This document shows, piece by piece, positions 1-7,367 of a stretch of DNA of 55,703 nt (positions within the stretch are counted from its first letter, which is position 1; every line of letters starts with the position of its first letter). The notes below the pieces were generated by a model, which did not search any database, had not been told where the DNA came from, and worked only from the letters and a program-made list of their open reading frames with translations. Source of the DNA: Enterococcus lemanii (GTDB lineage Bacteria > Bacillota > Bacilli > Lactobacillales > Enterococcaceae); contig NZ_JAFBFD010000017.1 in assembly GCF_016909125.1 (NCBI RefSeq), forward strand, positions 1 to 55,703, read 5' to 3'. The position numbers were made by a program, and so were the translations under genes.

Positions 1-48
1 ACTTAATTATAAGGGAAACAGATGCTTTTTTGTTATAGAAAGAAAAAG

Positions 49-80
49 GGTGTTCTTACCAATTTCTTAGTAACAACACC
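49..80. other. Imperfect hairpin of unknown role
   Basis: GGTGTTCTTAC at 49-59 pairs with GTAACAACACC at 70-80 with one internal mismatch. No T-run follows on either strand, so it is not a convincing terminator. Nothing else is recognisable in the first 110 bases. Confidence 0.3.
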
Positions 81-116
81 AAATATTATAGACCCTATTT
101 TTATGAGCGATACAAC

Positions 117-144
117 AAAGAAGGGCTTCGGCTCTTCTTTTTTT
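117..144 (+). terminator. Rho-independent terminator of a gene left of the window
   Basis: A 10-bp stem (117-126 with 131-140, one G-T pair) closes a TTCG tetraloop and is followed by a T-run to 144. The polarity fits a plus-strand gene that ends before the window. Confidence 0.7.
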
Positions 145-182
145 ATCCTTTTCTTCGTTTGTCGAGTACCATTGGCTCTGGC

Positions 183-216
183 AAAATACACCCCTTAAAC
201 ACTTTCAAGGGGTGTA
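183..216 (-). terminator. Terminator of the cadD-like gene
   Basis: TACACCCCTT at 187-196 is perfectly complementary to AAGGGGTGTA at 207-216. On the minus strand the stem is followed by TTTT. It lies 10 bases beyond the stop codon of the cadD-like gene. Confidence 0.75.
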
Positions 217-226
217 CTTCTCTCAT

Positions 227-817
227 TCAATTCAATAAAATATATAGGCCTAAAAGAATAAAAATGACAGGAACGAGAATATTTTTATATTGATGAATCG
301 TTTTCTTTAAAAGCGGCAAATTCGCTAGGCTTTGTGCAAAGAGGTTCCAAACGGGGAGTAAAGCAAAAAAAGCCAAGATGGTCCAAAATATTTCTTCTTT
401 TGTTTGCTTCGTAAATAAAGGAAGATACAAGCCAATATTATCGGCACCACTCGCAATAAAAATCGTCGTAATTTTTAAAACGCCTTGTTTACTTGTTTCT
501 TTTGTTTCAGTGATTGGGGAGGTTGGTTGCGTCTTTCGTTGTTTTTTCCGCTGATCAAAGTAGGCCATTAACCCCTTCATCCCTAAATAAATGGGAATCA
601 AACCGAATAAGGATAAATATTGGGTGGGTAAAATATTCGTACCCATCGAACCTAGTAAGCTTAATAAAATCAAAGTACTCAGTCCGAAAAACTGCCCTAG
701 TATAATTTCTCGTTTCTTCAGCTGTGCACCGACACTTAAGTAAAGTGTCATTAAAATAAAAAGTTCATCCATATTCGTACCAATAAATGTCACGGCCGCT
801 TCTACTATTAATCGCAT
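227..817 (-). CDS. cadD: CadD-family cadmium resistance/membrane transport protein
   Basis: A 196-residue integral membrane protein with about five hydrophobic segments. It resembles the Cad family (CadD of staphylococci and streptococci): an N-terminal segment with TNMDELFIL, the motif GLIPIYLGMKG near residue 75, ASGADNIGLYLP near 121 and a C-terminal helix ending FILLGLYILLN. Family length is about 200, so it appears complete. The ATG at 817 has an AGGAG site upstream. It is monocistronic, bounded by its own terminator and by the terminator of the phn operon. No ArsR/CadC-type regulator is adjacent, so the substrate (cadmium or another cation) is inferred from family only. Confidence 0.75.
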   Translation of the reverse strand: MRLIVEAAVTFIGTNMDELFILMTLYLSVGAQLKKREIILGQFFGLSTLILLSLLGSMGTNILPTQYLSLFGLIPIYLGMKGLMAYFDQRKKQRKTQPTSPITETKETSKQGVLKITTIFIASGADNIGLYLPLFTKQTKEEIFWTILAFFALLPVWNLFAQSLANLPLLKKTIHQYKNILVPVIFILLGLYILLN

Positions 818-920
818 CTTTTTCTCCTTAACTGTTAAACTCGCTTTCTGATTGCTTCAATGGTACCAAGTTTCACTAGCGCTTGCAATTCGTTTGATTA
901 CTATTTTCGTTTATCCTAAT

Positions 921-970
921 AAAAAAATACGATGAAAGACCAATCTTAGCGATGCCCTTTCATCGTATTT
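921..970 (-). terminator. Terminator of the phosphonate operon
   Basis: A perfect 14-bp stem (925-938 with 957-970) lies directly after the phnX stop and is followed on the minus strand by TTTT (924-921). Confidence 0.9.
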
Positions 971-977
971 GGAATAT

Positions 978-1745
978 TTAACAAGCAACGAAATCAATTA
1001 ACTCACTGATTCTTAAAACGACGGCATCGGCCCCGGCTGCTAAATAAGCTTGCCGTGTCTTTTCAATGACTTGTTCTTTTTCTGTTTGGGTTAATTTGGC
1101 ATACGCGGCTTCACTGTAACCTGCTAAAGAACTACCTTCAATAACACCTATCGTATATACCCCAGCATTTTTCCCTTCTGCAATGTCTGATAACGTATCT
1201 CCGACTTTTATTACTTCTTGGCAATCAGTAATGCCAAATTGACGCATATTTTCATAAATCATTTCTGGACTTGGGCGGCCTTTGCCATTCACGTCATCAG
1301 GCGTCACTAATGCGTCTGGCTGATACCCTTGTGCTTTGGCTTCAGGCGCCACCACTCGCATCATTTCAGCCGTGTAACCGGTAGTACTACCAATTTTAAT
1401 TGCTTTTTTACGCAAGGCGGTAATTGTTTCGATAAGATCTTCTTTGACCGTTGCGTATTGAATTAAATCTTTAAATAATACCTTCTCAAATCGTGCATAA
1501 ATCCGCGCAATATCCTCACTGGTTGGTTCTTGGCTAAAGCGTTGATGCCATTGTTTTTGGATATTTGGCATTTGTAGAATCATCTGGATGTGATCGAGTT
1601 TTTTCATTCCCATTGGCTGACGAATTTGCGCCTCGGTTACTTGAATTCCTTCGGCAGCAAAAGCCTGTGCAAAAGCATCGACCGGCGCCATGCAGCCAAA
1701 ATCAACCGTTGTACCCGCCCAATCAAAAATTACCGCACGAATCAT
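978..1745 (-). CDS. phnX: Phosphonoacetaldehyde hydrolase (phosphonatase)
   Basis: A HAD-superfamily enzyme of 255 residues that splits phosphonoacetaldehyde into acetaldehyde and inorganic phosphate, the second step of 2-aminoethylphosphonate (AEP) breakdown. The nucleophile motif FDWAGTTVDFG starts at residue 7 (Asp8). PMGMKKLDH at 44-52 aligns with the region of the Schiff-base lysine of known phosphonatases, which I place at Lys49. VGDTLSDIAEG near residue 185 is HAD motif III/IV. Its ATG overlaps the phnW stop codon in an ATGA arrangement, so the two genes are translationally coupled. Family length is about 265, so the protein is complete. Last gene of the operon. Confidence 0.95.
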   Translation of the reverse strand: MIRAVIFDWAGTTVDFGCMAPVDAFAQAFAAEGIQVTEAQIRQPMGMKKLDHIQMILQMPNIQKQWHQRFSQEPTSEDIARIYARFEKVLFKDLIQYATVKEDLIETITALRKKAIKIGSTTGYTAEMMRVVAPEAKAQGYQPDALVTPDDVNGKGRPSPEMIYENMRQFGITDCQEVIKVGDTLSDIAEGKNAGVYTIGVIEGSSLAGYSEAAYAKLTQTEKEQVIEKTRQAYLAAGADAVVLRISELIDFVAC

Positions 1746-2839
1746 TCATTTATCCCCCTTATTAAATACTGTTGAATCGCTTGCGTTAAGTTTAGCATAT
1801 CTTCTTCATAAATTTCGCCGATGTTTCCAACTCGAAAACAATTCACATCACTAATTTTCCCTGGATAAATCGCATAACCGGCTGTTTTTAAGTAGGCATA
1901 AAAAGAAGGAAATGAAAATTGGTGGTCTGTTGGATAATAAAAAGCAGTAATAAAAGGGCCTTGATGCGTTTTAACATGCGTTTCAAATCCTAATTCTTGC
2001 ATTTTTTGACGTAAAATTTGGTTATTGCGAGCATAACGAGTATAGCGGGCTTGAATGCCACCTTCTGCTGCTAACTCTTTTAGTGCTTGTGCAAAAGCCA
2101 ATACCGTATGCGTTGGCGACGTATAACGCCATTTGCCACCATCGGCTTCCATCACTGCATATTGATCATATAAATCCAAACTTAACGTCCGCGCTAGGCC
2201 TTGTGTTTTTTCTAAGTGTTCTTTTTGGCAAATGGCAAAAGAAAAGCCGGGAACACCTTGGATGCATTTATTCGCACTTGAAATCAAATAGTGAATCCCT
2301 AACTGGGCGACGGGAATGGCAATCCCACCAAAGCTAGACATCGCATCAACAATAAAAGTTAATTGATGGGCTTGGCAAATTTGACTTAATTCTGTTAATG
2401 GATTTAAAATCCCCGACGTCGTTTCACTATGTACGACCGCTAGTGCTCGAATCGCAGGATGTTTTTTTAGCAGTTCTTCCACAACTTTGGAATCAAATAC
2501 TTGATCTTCACGAACCTCATAAACAACCGTTGGAATTTGATGTCTGGCAGCCATTTGCGCTAAACGCTGCCCGTAAGCCCCGTTGACACAAATTAAAAGT
2601 GTTTCGTCTGGTCTTAAAACGGAACTAATGACTGACTCCACGCCAAACGTCCCACTACCTTGCATTAAAACGGCCGTATACTCTTCCGCTGAAACTTCTG
2701 CTAACTCTAATAATTGACTACGAATCCATTGGGTAATCGTTTTATAGCCCTCATCCCATGTACAATGGTCTTCTTGCATCGCTGCTTTGACGGTCACACT
2801 CGTTGTCAAAGGTCCTGGTGTTAGTAATTTATAGGTCAT
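1742..2839 (-). CDS. phnW: 2-aminoethylphosphonate--pyruvate transaminase
   Basis: A 365-residue class V PLP aminotransferase that moves the amino group of AEP to pyruvate, giving phosphonoacetaldehyde and alanine. Visible are the N-terminal LLTPGPLTTS, the PLP-binding aspartate in VDAMSSFGG (Asp165) and the Schiff-base lysine in SSANKCIQGVPGF (Lys191). Length matches the family. It starts 6 nt after the stop of the binding-protein gene with GGAG inside the end of that gene, and overlaps phnX by 4 nt. The phnW-phnX pair makes this the classical phosphonatase route, acting in the cytoplasm on imported AEP. Confidence 0.95.
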   Translation of the reverse strand: MTYKLLTPGPLTTSVTVKAAMQEDHCTWDEGYKTITQWIRSQLLELAEVSAEEYTAVLMQGSGTFGVESVISSVLRPDETLLICVNGAYGQRLAQMAARHQIPTVVYEVREDQVFDSKVVEELLKKHPAIRALAVVHSETTSGILNPLTELSQICQAHQLTFIVDAMSSFGGIAIPVAQLGIHYLISSANKCIQGVPGFSFAICQKEHLEKTQGLARTLSLDLYDQYAVMEADGGKWRYTSPTHTVLAFAQALKELAAEGGIQARYTRYARNNQILRQKMQELGFETHVKTHQGPFITAFYYPTDHQFSFPSFYAYLKTAGYAIYPGKISDVNCFRVGNIGEIYEEDMLNLTQAIQQYLIRGINE

Positions 2840-2845
2840 TTTTTT

Positions 2846-3829
2846 CTACTCCACTAATTTTTTATGTTGTTCCAATAATTCGGCAGTTAACGGTTCTGGA
2901 AAGACTTTAGGCTCGTTTGCTACTTCTAAACCAGATACGTCTTCTTCTTCATACAAAGCATTTGGGTAAATTTTCAAAATCTCTGGACGGGCTTTTTCAA
3001 TAATCACCGCTAACATTTCTTGTGCTTTTGAATTGGTTTTTTCCCCTTTATCAATAACCATTAAAGATTCTGTTAATGAATAGGTGCCTTCGGTTGGTTC
3101 AATGACATCAATTGGTTGGCCTTCTTTTTTATCTTTAACCGCTTGGTGGCGTAACCCAAAGCCAAAGACCACTTCTCCGACACGAACCTTTTTCAAAGGA
3201 CCCGAACCTGATTGTTCGATATGGTCTCCCGCATTCGCATAGATACCTTGTAAAATTTCTTTGGCTTCTTTTTCACCGTATGTATCGACGAGCGCTTGAA
3301 ATAATAGCCACGCCGTTGACGACTGCTTAATATCCGAAATCGAAATGGCCCCTTTATATTCTGGTTTGGTTAAATCTTTTAGGGAAGTCGGTTTCGCTAA
3401 ATTTGCCTCGGCTAATGCTTTGGTATTGTAAAAAATGACGCCTTCTTGACTAGTAAATGGTGCCGCATACTCTGGTGTACTTTGTAAAGTTTTTCCAAAG
3501 TGATCCAGTTTTTGAAAAAGCTGATTTTTTTCTTGTGCACTAGTGGCATAAAAGGTACTCATTGTGACTAAGTCCGCTTCAATATTACTTCCTTCTGCTA
3601 AAAGTTTGCCTCCAAGTTCTGAAGTGCTAAACGTTTGTAATAAATATTGATCCTTAAAGCCATTTTCATCTAACGCTTTTTGAATTTCTTGAATCGGTTC
3701 ATCATCCGCATTTGTATAAATGACAACTGGATTTTTTGTACTAGCGGATCCTTGACTGCATGCCCCGAGAAACATAGCGAGACCTAGTAAAGCGCCCATC
3801 ATTCTTTTTTTGAATACTCGATTTTTCAT
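2846..3829 (-). CDS. AEP ABC transporter substrate-binding lipoprotein
   Basis: An extracellular solute-binding protein of the iron/AEP/thiamine type (family 1 like), 327 residues. A Lys/Arg-rich start and hydrophobic stretch end in the lipobox LGAC, so it is probably lipid-anchored. I place the start at the ATG at 3829, giving MKNRVFKK. An AAGGAG at 3842-3847 sits 12 nt before it, while the upstream in-frame GTG at 3841 overlaps that site. The first 89 nt lie inside the 3' end of the permease gene in another frame. The substrate AEP is inferred from the operon with phnW and phnX, since iron-binding relatives look similar. Confidence 0.85.
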   Translation of the reverse strand: MKNRVFKKRMMGALLGLAMFLGACSQGSASTKNPVVIYTNADDEPIQEIQKALDENGFKDQYLLQTFSTSELGGKLLAEGSNIEADLVTMSTFYATSAQEKNQLFQKLDHFGKTLQSTPEYAAPFTSQEGVIFYNTKALAEANLAKPTSLKDLTKPEYKGAISISDIKQSSTAWLLFQALVDTYGEKEAKEILQGIYANAGDHIEQSGSGPLKKVRVGEVVFGFGLRHQAVKDKKEGQPIDVIEPTEGTYSLTESLMVIDKGEKTNSKAQEMLAVIIEKARPEILKIYPNALYEEEDVSGLEVANEPKVFPEPLTAELLEQHKKLVE

Positions 3830-5447
3830 TTTTTGAAACACTCCTTATCATTTTTTGCGTCACCAAACGCATGGTAAAATTAATCATTAATAATAAAATT
3901 GAAAGTAAAAAGATATCATTGAATTTACCGAAATGTTGTAATTCTTTCATCTTAGTCGTCATAATCATTGTCTTGGTACTCGTTAAAAAAACAACGCCAC
4001 TAATTGTGACCATTGACTGAATAAAATAGTAGTTAAACATTTCAATTAAAGTTGTTTTTGAGTTGGGAATTAAAATACGCCACAACGTATCAAACCAGCG
4101 ATCACCTAATAGACGGGCCGTATCTTCCCAATGGGCATTCATTTTCAAGAGCGCAACCTTACTCATTTGATACGGTGTCGCGAAAAAATGAACAACATTT
4201 ACAAAGATTAAAATCCCAAATGTATTGTGAATGGCCGTTCCACTAAAAACTAATAAAAAGGAGATCCCTAAAACCATCCCTGGTACGGAGTTCGTCACAC
4301 TTGCCATGCTATCCAGTAGCAAAAGGAGTCGAGAAGTTTTCGTTGTACGAGCCACTAAAACGGCAGTCAAATAGGCAAGCGTTGTCCCTAGTAATGCCGT
4401 CGAAAAAGCAACAAACAAGCCGTTCTTCAGTGTACGTAACAAACTAGGGTCCGCCAAAAAGTTTTGTAAATGTTGAGTACTCCAATGCCAATCGTAAGGC
4501 CAAGCAGCGACAAAAGGAGCAATCAACAAGACTAAAAAAACGCCTGATATTAGGAAAACACTACTGAGATTAAACAAACCAAAGAAGAGATCTCGACTGT
4601 TGTTTTGACGTAAAATGACGGCTTCTTGATTCACTTGGTTTCCTTCTTCATTTTTTAAACGTTGCAAACAATACACACTAATAAAAGAGGGCAATAACAT
4701 CACGAGTGCAATAACTGACCCTGCCGCAAAGTCAGGTAAACCGCCCATAAACTTTTCATAGAGCAACGTTGTAATCAATGTTTTTTGCCCGCCAAGTGCG
4801 ACGGGGATCCCAAAATCCGTAAAAACCATAAAAAAAGCTTGAATAAAAGCAATTAAAAAAACTTTTCGCAATGGATACAAAATGGTTAAGTAAAAACCGC
4901 GCCAAAAAGAGTCACGCATCAAGCGAGAAACGACCAACATTTTTGTATCTAAATATTTCATTCCATCGCTCATTAAAATAAAGGTAATGGGAATCGTATA
5001 AATTAAGAAACCTAAAAATAAACCCGGGCTACCATAAATTGAAAACCACGTTCTGTGTGTCAGCTGACTCCAAAGTCCCTGTTTGCCAAAGGAGTAAATA
5101 ATCACAAAGCCATACGTAATCGTCGGTAGTAGCATCGGTAAGGTCAAAATAAAATGAGTCGTCGCTTTTAACCATTTTGGTACTTGGGTAAAAAAGAGAC
5201 TATACGCAAATAAAAAACCAAAAAAAGTTGCTAATAGAGCAGTTATAACGGCATAAAACAAACTGTTTTGTAAAGCCAAAGTAAAATTCGTTTCCATCAC
5301 GACTTGTTTAAGTGCGGCAAACGAAAGAATGCCATCGATAAAAAACGCTCGACGCCCCACTTCAATTAGCGGAATGAATAAAAAGTTGGCAAAAAAAACA
5401 AGCGAAACAATCGCGATGATTGACGGTAAGGTCCAATTTTTCTTCAT
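3741..5447 (-). CDS. AEP ABC transporter permease, two-domain fusion
   Basis: A 568-residue inner-membrane permease in which two binding-protein-dependent permease domains are fused, as in the AfuB/ThiP class. Each half has about six hydrophobic segments. The first half has an EAA-like loop near SRLMRDSFWRGFYL, and the second has one at ARLLGDRWFDTLWRILIP. The ATG directly follows the TAG of the ATPase gene. The last 30 or so residues (after about 540) are polar and basic and are read from DNA that also encodes the signal peptide of the binding protein. That tail is unlikely to have a structural role. Confidence 0.88.
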   Translation of the reverse strand: MKKNWTLPSIIAIVSLVFFANFLFIPLIEVGRRAFFIDGILSFAALKQVVMETNFTLALQNSLFYAVITALLATFFGFLFAYSLFFTQVPKWLKATTHFILTLPMLLPTITYGFVIIYSFGKQGLWSQLTHRTWFSIYGSPGLFLGFLIYTIPITFILMSDGMKYLDTKMLVVSRLMRDSFWRGFYLTILYPLRKVFLIAFIQAFFMVFTDFGIPVALGGQKTLITTLLYEKFMGGLPDFAAGSVIALVMLLPSFISVYCLQRLKNEEGNQVNQEAVILRQNNSRDLFFGLFNLSSVFLISGVFLVLLIAPFVAAWPYDWHWSTQHLQNFLADPSLLRTLKNGLFVAFSTALLGTTLAYLTAVLVARTTKTSRLLLLLDSMASVTNSVPGMVLGISFLLVFSGTAIHNTFGILIFVNVVHFFATPYQMSKVALLKMNAHWEDTARLLGDRWFDTLWRILIPNSKTTLIEMFNYYFIQSMVTISGVVFLTSTKTMIMTTKMKELQHFGKFNDIFLLSILLLMINFTMRLVTQKMIRSVSKNEKSSIQKKNDGRFTRSRYVSRGMQSRIR

Positions 5448-6215
5448 CTAAATCACCGCAAGTTGCGGCCGTTTTGGTTGAAAAATGGCTTCGATATTAT
5501 GGCGCTTTGTTTCTAGTTGTTTGACAATAAATTCTTCGACAAAAGGACTCGCACTTTGTTGGATAATTTGTTGCGGCGTACCAAATTGGGCAATTTCGCC
5601 TTGATTTAACACTAAAATTTTATCAGATAGCGTCATCGCTTCTTCTGGGTCATGAGTAACAATTAAAATCGTTAGTTGTAAAGTTTTTGCAATCATTTGA
5701 ATGCGTGTTTTAATGGATTCTTTAATGACACCGTCTAATGCACTTAACGGTTCGTCTAATAATAAGACTTTCGGTTTCATAACAAGGGTGCGTCCCAAGG
5801 CTACCCGTTGTTTTTGACCACCTGATAAACGATGAATCGGTTGCTGTAAATGTGGTTTTAATCCAAGCAAGTCAATAAATTCTTGCAGTTCTTCTTCCGT
5901 TGTTAATTGACGCTTCTTTTTTAAGCCATACGTTAAATTTTCATAAGCGGTTAAATTCGGAAACAAAGCATAATCTTGAAAAACAATATTAAAAGGACGC
6001 TTTTCCATCGGGCATTGCGTCAAATCTTGGCCTTCATAAAATAATTTGCCTGCATCTGGTGTTTCTAAGCCCAAAATGACTTTTAACAACGTTGACTTCC
6101 CCGAACCTGACGCACCTAAAATGGAGACGATTTCTCCTTGTGCGACTTTCAAATCAACACCATTTAAAATGGTCTGCTGATCATATGCTTTCACAATATT
6201 TTGTAGTTCTAACAT
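5448..6215 (-). CDS. AEP ABC transporter ATP-binding protein
   Basis: A 255-residue ABC ATPase of the Fe/AEP/spermidine importer class. Walker A GASGSGKST is at 34-42, the Q-loop is in VFQDYALFPN, the signature is LSGGQKQRVALGR, and Walker B LLLDEPLSAL and the H-loop VTHDPEEA follow. The ATG at 6215 is chosen because GGGGGA lies just upstream and the protein begins MLELQNI. A longer in-frame extension to 6440 would run through the promoter and the neighbouring terminator. First gene of the operon ATPase-permease-binding protein-phnW-phnX. Confidence 0.92.
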   Translation of the reverse strand: MLELQNIVKAYDQQTILNGVDLKVAQGEIVSILGASGSGKSTLLKVILGLETPDAGKLFYEGQDLTQCPMEKRPFNIVFQDYALFPNLTAYENLTYGLKKKRQLTTEEELQEFIDLLGLKPHLQQPIHRLSGGQKQRVALGRTLVMKPKVLLLDEPLSALDGVIKESIKTRIQMIAKTLQLTILIVTHDPEEAMTLSDKILVLNQGEIAQFGTPQQIIQQSASPFVEEFIVKQLETKRHNIEAIFQPKRPQLAVI

Positions 6216-6242
6216 GTTCGTTCTTCCCCCTATCTGCTTTTC

Positions 6243-6317
6243 AGTATAGGCAAACGACGTAAACTTTAAATAGACTTCCTGTAAAGACTTTGTACGCCTT
6301 TGTAAGAATTGTGTAAA
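6243..6317 (-). promoter_or_regulatory. phn operon promoter with phased PhoP-box-like repeats
   Basis: On the minus strand a -10 TATACT (6243-6248) has no recognisable -35. Upstream lie TTTACG (6258-6263), TTTACA (6280-6285), CGTACA (6291-6296), CTTACA (6301-6306) and TTTACA (6312-6317). Start-to-start steps are 22, 11, 10 and 11 bp, as if one unit of six is degenerate. Tandem TTNACA hexamers about 11 bp apart upstream of a -10 that lacks a -35 are the layout of PhoP-activated promoters in Bacillus. Induction by phosphate starvation is inferred. Confidence 0.65.
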
Positions 6318-6330
6318 TTTAAGAGAAGCA

Positions 6331-6376
6331 AAAAAAAGCTTGTTAAACATTTTTTCATGTTTAACAAGCTTTTTTT
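6331..6376. terminator. Strong hairpin terminator after yhaM
   Basis: A perfect 20-bp stem (6331-6350 with 6357-6376) with A-runs and T-runs on both sides. It touches the yhaM stop codon and could work in both directions. It separates yhaM from the phn promoter. Confidence 0.9.
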
Positions 6377-7320
6377 TAAATATCTTTTGGAACATAAAAA
6401 CTGCGGTTATCCATGCCAAAAATTCTTTCGGTATACTCACCAGGCGCCGTCTGACGAATCGAAGTTAACATCATTTGCATAGAGGCATCCATTAAATCAA
6501 TTTGGTGTAAGATTTCTGCTTCCATGATTCGCGGACGAACAGGAGAGCCGTATTCTAATAACCCGTGATGGGCTAAGACCATGTGACGCAAGACCACTAC
6601 GTCTTCGGCTTGGTCATCAATTTTTAGTGCTAAACAAGCTTTCGTAATCTCTTCATCGACTAACACTAAATGTCCGACTAAATTACCAACCAAAGTATAT
6701 TCGGTCGCCATCGCACCACTTAGTTCGATTACTTTGCCCAAATCGTGTAAAATAATCCCCGCATAAAGTAAAGAAGCATTTAACTCTGGGTATTCTTTGA
6801 CCAAAGCTTTGCCTAAACGCAGCATCGTAATCGTATGAAAGGCTAAACCTGAAGCAAATGCATGGTGATTCCGTTTCGCTGCAGGATAGTCAAAGAACTC
6901 TTTTTGATACTTAGTTAATAAATAACGAACAATCCGGTTCCAATGCGGGTTGGTAATTTCAAAAAGCGTTTGACTAATTTCCGCTTCCATTTCTTCTTTT
7001 TTTAATGGTGCGCGTTCCATATATAGGGTCGGTTCGCTTGGCTCTTCTGTTCGAGCTAAGCGTAATTGCGTAATTTTTACTTGGGGATTGCCTTGGTACA
7101 GCTCTTTTTTCCCAGCCAGCAAGACAACACGCCCCGCTTCATAACGTGCAATTTCTTCTTCTGTCGCGCCCCAGAATTTCCCGTCAATCGTGCCCGTTGT
7201 GTCTTGGAAAGTAAACGCGATAAACGGTTTGCCGTTTTTTGCCATTCGAACATCGGCATTTTTAATTAAAACAAATAATTGAAATTCTTCTTCTACGGTT
7301 AACTCACGTAATTTTTTCAT
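6376..7320 (-). CDS. yhaM: 3'-5' exoribonuclease YhaM
   Basis: A 314-residue protein with the YhaM layout: an N-terminal OB-fold (residues 15-90, FTFQDTTGTIDGKFWGA) followed by an HD hydrolase domain with LHDLGKVIE (His192-Asp193) and further histidines (FASGLAFHT, VLAHHGLLEYG). Family members are Mn-dependent 3'-5' exonucleases acting on RNA decay intermediates and single-stranded DNA. It is the last gene of yhaO-yhaN-yhaM, 47 nt after yhaN, an order also known in Bacillus. Confidence 0.93.
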   Translation of the reverse strand: MKKLRELTVEEEFQLFVLIKNADVRMAKNGKPFIAFTFQDTTGTIDGKFWGATEEEIARYEAGRVVLLAGKKELYQGNPQVKITQLRLARTEEPSEPTLYMERAPLKKEEMEAEISQTLFEITNPHWNRIVRYLLTKYQKEFFDYPAAKRNHHAFASGLAFHTITMLRLGKALVKEYPELNASLLYAGIILHDLGKVIELSGAMATEYTLVGNLVGHLVLVDEEITKACLALKIDDQAEDVVVLRHMVLAHHGLLEYGSPVRPRIMEAEILHQIDLMDASMQMMLTSIRQTAPGEYTERIFGMDNRSFYVPKDI

Positions 7321-7367
7321 CTTTTAGAACAGGTTACTTATGCAAACAACCTCTTCTTTCACATCCT

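Noticed and set aside
6216-6440. 75-codon N-terminal extension of the phn ATPase
   Set aside because: It runs through the phased hexamers and the yhaM terminator. The ATG at 6215 has a strong ribosome site and the canonical ABC start.
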